A stretch of DNA of 33,808 nt, taken from positions 1 through 33,808 of the forward strand of contig CAYVFB010000028.1 in the NCBI GenBank assembly GCA_964450305.1. Direction: 5' to 3'. The notes below the pieces were generated by a model, which made no database searches, had not been told where the DNA came from, and saw only the letters and a list, made by a program, of their open reading frames with translations. Position 1 is the first letter of the stretch, and each line of letters starts with the position of its first letter. The DNA is from JAAYJG01 sp964450305 (GTDB lineage: Bacteria; Bacillota; Clostridia; DSM-8532). The translations under genes were made by a program, and so were the position numbers. This document shows, one piece after another, positions 30,398 through 33,808 of the stretch.

Positions 30398-31264
30398 ATG
30401 AAGATCACTATTTTGGATACATACAAGCTTTACAGGGAGATGTTGTCACTGCCGGATCAAAGAAGGGATGCCTTTTTTGATGAACATTTTTTGCAGCCCT
30501 TCGCACCCATGTTTGAAACCATGGGGATGCCCCGCAGCCCCTCGACATTCTCCTGTCTGTCATTATCAGGTTCGGACACAGAAGCTGAAGATATGCTGAA
30601 TCAATTAATTACAGTGAACGCATGGGAAGAAGCCGAAAAGACAATTGAGCATGCCATGGAAAACTTGGAAGCAGCTGATATAGCGATCCCGGAGGCAATA
30701 ACACTGGGGATTTTTCTGGGTGACCCGTCAAGCCTGGCACATAGCCAGGGGTATACAGGGATTGGCTCCATGCCGGGTTATATTCAAATCATCATTGCCC
30801 CCAACGAATATAACCTTGAAAAGCTGCAATCCTGTATTGCTCATGAATTCCATCATAATGTGCTTTTTTTCAACGTAAAATGGAACTTCATAAATGTAAC
30901 CGTCAGCCAATACCTGACTGTTGAAGGTTTGGCAGAAAGCTTTGCATCAGCCCTATACGGAAAAGCTTTCATTGGCCCCTGGGTGACCGGCGTTACTGGT
31001 TCAGATCTGACAAGAGCGCGTGAAATCATCGGAAAAAACCTTGACGTCGCAGGCTTTATGGTAGTACGTAATTATATTTATGGCGATCATCCCATGGTTC
31101 CTGAAGGTCAGTCCTTGGGGATCCCCTATTGCGGCGGTTATGCCGTAGGTTATCACGCTACACAGGCTTATTTGCTTAAAACCGGCAACTCGATTGCCGG
31201 GGCGACAAAAGCTTTCATTGATGGTGAGGACATCATCAAGCAGTCCGGATATTTTACGGTTTAG
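30398..31264 (+). CDS. DUF2268 putative zinc protease
   Basis: The 288-residue protein carries H149-E150-F-H-H153 (HExxH), with a later conserved Glu in V-E-G-L-A-E-S-F-A that may be the third ligand. The layout (I-I-I-A-P-N-E-Y-N before HExxH; Y-C-G-G-Y-A-V-G-Y near the end) fits DUF2268 predicted metalloproteases. GGAGG precedes the ATG. It is 12 bp upstream of the MerR-TipAS gene and behind a MerR-type promoter, so the pair is probably induced together by a drug or peptide ligand (inference). No signal peptide is visible. Confidence 0.85.
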   Translation: MKITILDTYKLYREMLSLPDQRRDAFFDEHFLQPFAPMFETMGMPRSPSTFSCLSLSGSDTEAEDMLNQLITVNAWEEAEKTIEHAMENLEAADIAIPEAITLGIFLGDPSSLAHSQGYTGIGSMPGYIQIIIAPNEYNLEKLQSCIAHEFHHNVLFFNVKWNFINVTVSQYLTVEGLAESFASALYGKAFIGPWVTGVTGSDLTRAREIIGKNLDVAGFMVVRNYIYGDHPMVPEGQSLGIPYCGGYAVGYHATQAYLLKTGNSIAGATKAFIDGEDIIKQSGYFTV

Positions 31265-31276
31265 GAAGGGATGAGT

Positions 31277-32035
31277 ATGGAGTACAGCATCAACAAGCTG
31301 GCACAATTGGCCGGGGTAAGCACACGAACTCTGCGTTATTATGATGAAATCGGTCTTTTATCACCAAATCGGGTCAGCAGTAACGGCTATCGTGTATACG
31401 GTCAAAAGGAAGTAGACCTGCTTCAGCAGATTTTGTTTTACCGTGAACTGGAGGTGCCGCTGGAGGAAATCAAATGCATCGTATGGTCAAAGGACTATGA
31501 TGGTTTGGAAGCCTTGCAGGAGCACTTAACCGCTTTAAAAGCAAAAAAGCAGCAAATTGAGCTGCTGATCAGGAATGTGGAAAAATCAATTGCCGCTTCG
31601 AAAGGAGAGATAGTTATGAAAGACAAAGAAAAATTTGAAGGTCTGAAGAAAAAGATGATTGATGAGAACGAAAAAAATTATGGTAAGGAAGTCCGCGAAA
31701 AATACGGGGATGATGCTGTTAATGCCAGCAATGCGAAATTGATGGGTCTGTCCTCAGCGCAATATGAACGGGCACAGGAGCTGTCGCGCAGTATAAACGA
31801 TTCGCTGAAGCAAGCCCTTGAACAGGGGGATCCGTCCAGTGAGCTTGCACAGAAGGTATGTGCCATGCACAAAGAGTGGCTGTGTTATTCCTGGAACCAT
31901 TACTCGAAACAGGCTCATCTAGGCCTGGCACAGATGTATGTGGCGGACCCCCGCTTCAAAAAGTATTATGACGATATTGCCCCGGGCTGTGCAGAATTTC
32001 TGCGCGACGCATTGGAAATTTACTGCGCCGAATGA
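31277..32035 (+). CDS. MerR-family regulator with TipAS ligand domain
   Basis: The ATG at 31277 has GGAAGGG six bases upstream; the ATG at 31271 touches that site. The 252-residue protein starts with a MerR helix-turn-helix (Y-S-I-N-K-L-A-Q-L-A-G-V-S-T-R-T-L-R-Y-Y-D-E-I-G-L-L), a coiled coil, then a TipAS antibiotic-recognition domain (W-L-C-Y-S-W-N-H-Y-S-K, then M-Y-V-A-D-P-R-F-K). TipAS domains bind thiopeptide-like drugs in TipA; the ligand here is unknown. It should act at the 19-bp-spacer promoter upstream of DUF2268. Confidence 0.92.
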   Translation: MEYSINKLAQLAGVSTRTLRYYDEIGLLSPNRVSSNGYRVYGQKEVDLLQQILFYRELEVPLEEIKCIVWSKDYDGLEALQEHLTALKAKKQQIELLIRNVEKSIAASKGEIVMKDKEKFEGLKKKMIDENEKNYGKEVREKYGDDAVNASNAKLMGLSSAQYERAQELSRSINDSLKQALEQGDPSSELAQKVCAMHKEWLCYSWNHYSKQAHLGLAQMYVADPRFKKYYDDIAPGCAEFLRDALEIYCAE

Positions 32036-32071
32036 CTTCTTCACTGCTTATATCATGAGGCCTCCCGCCTG

Positions 32072-32108
32072 ATTCAAATGCACACCCACCACGGGTGTGC
32101 ATTTGAAT
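32072..32108 (+). terminator. Perfect 16-bp hairpin after the MerR gene
   Basis: ATTCAAATGCACACCC pairs perfectly with GGGTGTGCATTTGAAT around a 5-base loop, 36 bp after the MerR stop. No T tract follows on the plus strand. It may be a terminator or a stable 3' hairpin. Between here and 32198 only a short frame (Y-L-A-D-L-V-R-S-I-E-D-D-G-I-P) is protein-like. Confidence 0.45.
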
Positions 32109-32198
32109 TAAGCAGTATATTTAGAGGAGTATCTGGCAGACCTTGTCAGGAGCATCGAGGATGATGGCATCCCAGCCCGTTCTTCTGCATGAAATTAA

Positions 32199-32233
32199 AA
32201 CAAGGGTACCACAAACCGTTTGGTACCCTTGTT
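32199..32233 (-). terminator. Terminator of the methyltransferase-like gene
   Basis: AACAAGGGTACCA and TGGTACCCTTGTT pair perfectly, and on the minus strand the stem is followed by TTTTAATTT. It lies 32 bp past the stop of the 32266 gene. Confidence 0.75.
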
Positions 32234-32265
32234 ATCAGAGCATATGGCATCGTTGCTGTGCTTCA

Positions 32266-32877
32266 TTATACGATGTAAGGGATAAACCTTTTTGTTTTAT
32301 TCATATAATCTCGGTATCTGTCACCGAACTCTTTGAGCATATCCTGTTCTTCTTTTTTTGCCAGTCTCACATACATGAAGACCATCACCGGGAACAGGAC
32401 CAGCATCGGTAATGTCGCCCAGTTTAAAATCATGCCCAAAGATATTAGCAGTAGACCTGTATACTGCGGATGCCGGATATATCGGTAAATACCGTCAGTG
32501 ACCAGCGTACCCTTTCCGGTCTCCTTTGACCAGTACTTTTTGTAGATGTTGTACCAGCCGTTCAGGATGAGGAACAGCGCTATAAGGGTTAATGCAATTC
32601 CGACATACATTCCCGCATGCCCGATGGAAAGTACAAGCGTATGCCCCCACAGAACCCCCTCGGGGAGGTTTTTCCCGATCATCCACGAAACCAGCCACAT
32701 ACTGAAGGGTATTCCATGCATTTCAATAGCAAAGGCGATGACAAAAGCCAAATACGTGCCCTTGGGCTTTTTGTCCATCTTTCTGTAAAAGGGAACAAAC
32801 AGCAGCACCAGGCTGTACAATACAATAAAGAAAACAACACCAAACCAATTGTAGAAATGACTCTCGAGGTTTTCCAT
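32266..32877 (-). CDS. Isoprenylcysteine carboxyl methyltransferase-like membrane protein
   Basis: The ATG at 32875-32877 has GGAGGAG upstream. The 203-residue protein has four to five membrane helices and the ICMT/PEMT signature: D-G-I-Y-R-Y-I-R-H-P-Q-Y-T-G near residue 130-143, then R-L-A-K-K-E-E and F-G-D-R-Y-R-D-Y near the C-terminus, which bind S-adenosylmethionine. Bacterial members methylate small hydrophobic acceptors; a prenylated protein is not expected here. It stands alone with its own terminator. Confidence 0.85.
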   Translation of the reverse strand: MENLESHFYNWFGVVFFIVLYSLVLLFVPFYRKMDKKPKGTYLAFVIAFAIEMHGIPFSMWLVSWMIGKNLPEGVLWGHTLVLSIGHAGMYVGIALTLIALFLILNGWYNIYKKYWSKETGKGTLVTDGIYRYIRHPQYTGLLLISLGMILNWATLPMLVLFPVMVFMYVRLAKKEEQDMLKEFGDRYRDYMNKTKRFIPYIV

Positions 32878-32970
32878 AAATTCTCCTCCTGATGATAAGT
32901 TGATTTTTAGGTTCATGAGTATCTTAACAAATGAATCTGAAATACAAATGCTTTTTACCTTAAATCAACC

Positions 32971-33150
32971 TTAAATCACCGGAAGAATAATTCTGAAGGT
33001 GCAGCCCAGGTTCACAACAATTTCCAGTTGAATGCCCCCGCCATGAGCACGTACTATTTATTCATGCAATCCCTTATTCCCATGAAACTGTACATACTCC
33101 GGCATGCCCATCATTTTGTGGTCATAGAACCCATGAATCCGCCGGACTTT
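32971..33150 (-). pseudogene. C-terminal stump of a sensor histidine kinase
   Basis: A minus-strand frame ending at TAA (32971-32973) reads I-V-R-A-H-G-G-G-I-Q-L-E, then G-C-T-F-R-I-I-L-P, the end of a HisKA-type kinase ATPase domain. A TAA interrupts it just upstream, after G-N-K-G-L-H-E. It is broken and sits 7 bp from the second LemA stop. Confidence 0.5.
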
Positions 33151-33157
33151 TTCTGTA

Positions 33158-33700
33158 TTAAAACTTAACCTTCGGTGCCTCGTAAACGGCCTGCTCGGCC
33201 TGAAAAAACATTTCGGGCTTAAAGCCGACGATACCCGCTATCAGGCTGGAAGGGAACATGGCCACGGCATTGTTGTATTCCATCACCACATCGTTATAAA
33301 ACTGCCGGGCAAAGGCAATTTTGTTTTCGGCATCCGCCAGTTGCTCCTGCAGCTGCAGGAAATTGGTATTGGCCTTCAGCTCTGGGTAGGACTCTGCCAC
33401 GGCAAACAGCCTGGACAGAACACCGGAAAGCTGGCTGTCCGCCTCCATTTTTTCTGCGTTTGTACCGGCGGCCATGAATTTTGTACGCGATTCGGTGACG
33501 GCTTCCAGTGCTTCCCTCTCATGAGTCGCATAGCCCTTCACCGCCTCCACCAGGTTTGGAATCAGGTCAAACCGGCGCTTCAGCTGCACCTCAACCTGGC
33601 TCCACTGGTTTAACAATTTGTTCCTCTTTCCGACCAGTCCGTTGTAAAGGATAATAAACAACACGACCAGTATTGCAACAGCAATCAGAAAATATACCAT
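33158..33700 (-). CDS. lemA: LemA-family protein, copy 2
   Basis: The ATG at 33698-33700 follows GGGAG by five bases. The 180-residue protein has an N-terminal anchor (V-Y-F-L-I-A-V-A-I-L-V-V), then the full LemA pattern: N-Q-W-S-Q-V-E-V-Q-L-K-R-R-F-D-L-I-P-N-L-V, A-T-H-E-R-E-A, A-E-S-Y-P-E-L-K-A-N-T-N-F and F-P-S-S-L-I-A-G-I-V-G-F. This is the canonical copy; LemA often sits beside TPM/YgcG-type or peptidase genes, none of which is in view. From 33713 to the window end nothing is recognisable. Confidence 0.93.
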   Translation of the reverse strand: MVYFLIAVAILVVLFIILYNGLVGKRNKLLNQWSQVEVQLKRRFDLIPNLVEAVKGYATHEREALEAVTESRTKFMAAGTNAEKMEADSQLSGVLSRLFAVAESYPELKANTNFLQLQEQLADAENKIAFARQFYNDVVMEYNNAVAMFPSSLIAGIVGFKPEMFFQAEQAVYEAPKVKF

Positions 33701-33808
33701 TGATACTCCCATCCTTTCTATTCAAAGGATATGCTCCCGTTTTGCCGGAACCATACCGCCTGAAACGAAACTCTCTTTCCCCGAATGTGCTGATCCCGAT
33801 TTTTCACA

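Overview
The window looks like the chromosome of an anaerobic, low-to-mid GC Firmicute of the class Clostridia. The basis is a hybrid-cluster-protein tail followed by a monocluster ferredoxin, strong GGAGG ribosome binding sites, an AgrC-like/LytTR pair, a MerR-TipAS regulator and WG-repeat and SLH-type surface proteins. I cannot name a genus.

Layout. (1) 1-377: end of the hcp-like gene, ferredoxin, terminator. (2) About 544-11792: an accessory island with every recognisable gene on the minus strand, bracketed by two near-identical 77-bp direct repeats (544-620 and 11716-11792; 72/77 identical by hand alignment). Read in transcription order from the right it holds a decayed SLOG-like fragment, a broken HTH regulator, a membrane protein with Cys/His repeats, a HEAT-like protein, a 735-residue protein made of two complete radical SAM-SPASM halves, a second HEAT-like protein, the C-terminal stump of a second radical SAM gene, a 49-residue peptide, three small Cys-rich repeat proteins, a two-helix membrane protein, a Cys-repeat/HEAT-like fusion and a stump of another Cys-repeat gene. 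(3) 11803-19221: cargo of mixed origin: GNAT acetyltransferase, a doubly frameshifted zinc-ribbon gene, a small membrane protein, two carotenoid-desaturase-like flavoproteins (one truncated), UV damage endonuclease, nitroreductase, stumps of Mrp and NifX-like genes, and a Phd-Uma2 fusion. (4) 19282-24394: secreted DUF2680-like protein, OmpR/histidine kinase pair, and an AgrC-like kinase/LytTR regulator pair. (5) 24567-33700: a 1070-residue secreted WG-repeat/lectin protein with LytTR-like repeats upstream, an SLH stump, two LemA proteins, a two-gene ABC exporter, a DUF2268 protease with a MerR-TipAS regulator behind a 19-bp-spacer promoter, and an isoprenylcysteine methyltransferase-like protein.

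The strongest candidate for an undescribed system is the island in (2). Its proteins share three themes: an 18-19 residue repeat of the form W-x-G-C-x-C-x2-C-G-x2-R-D-x2-H, HEAT-like helical repeats, and a duplicated radical SAM-SPASM enzyme. The two HEAT proteins also share a conserved C-terminal tail around R-S-C-H-[DE]-D. Radical SAM-SPASM enzymes commonly modify peptides or protein side chains, so a working hypothesis is that the tandem enzyme modifies the HEAT tails, the Cys-rich repeats or the 49-residue peptide. This is inference; no function can be proved from sequence alone. The tandem HEAT-SAM duplication, the exact 54-bp internal repeat and the several stumps show the island is actively rearranging.
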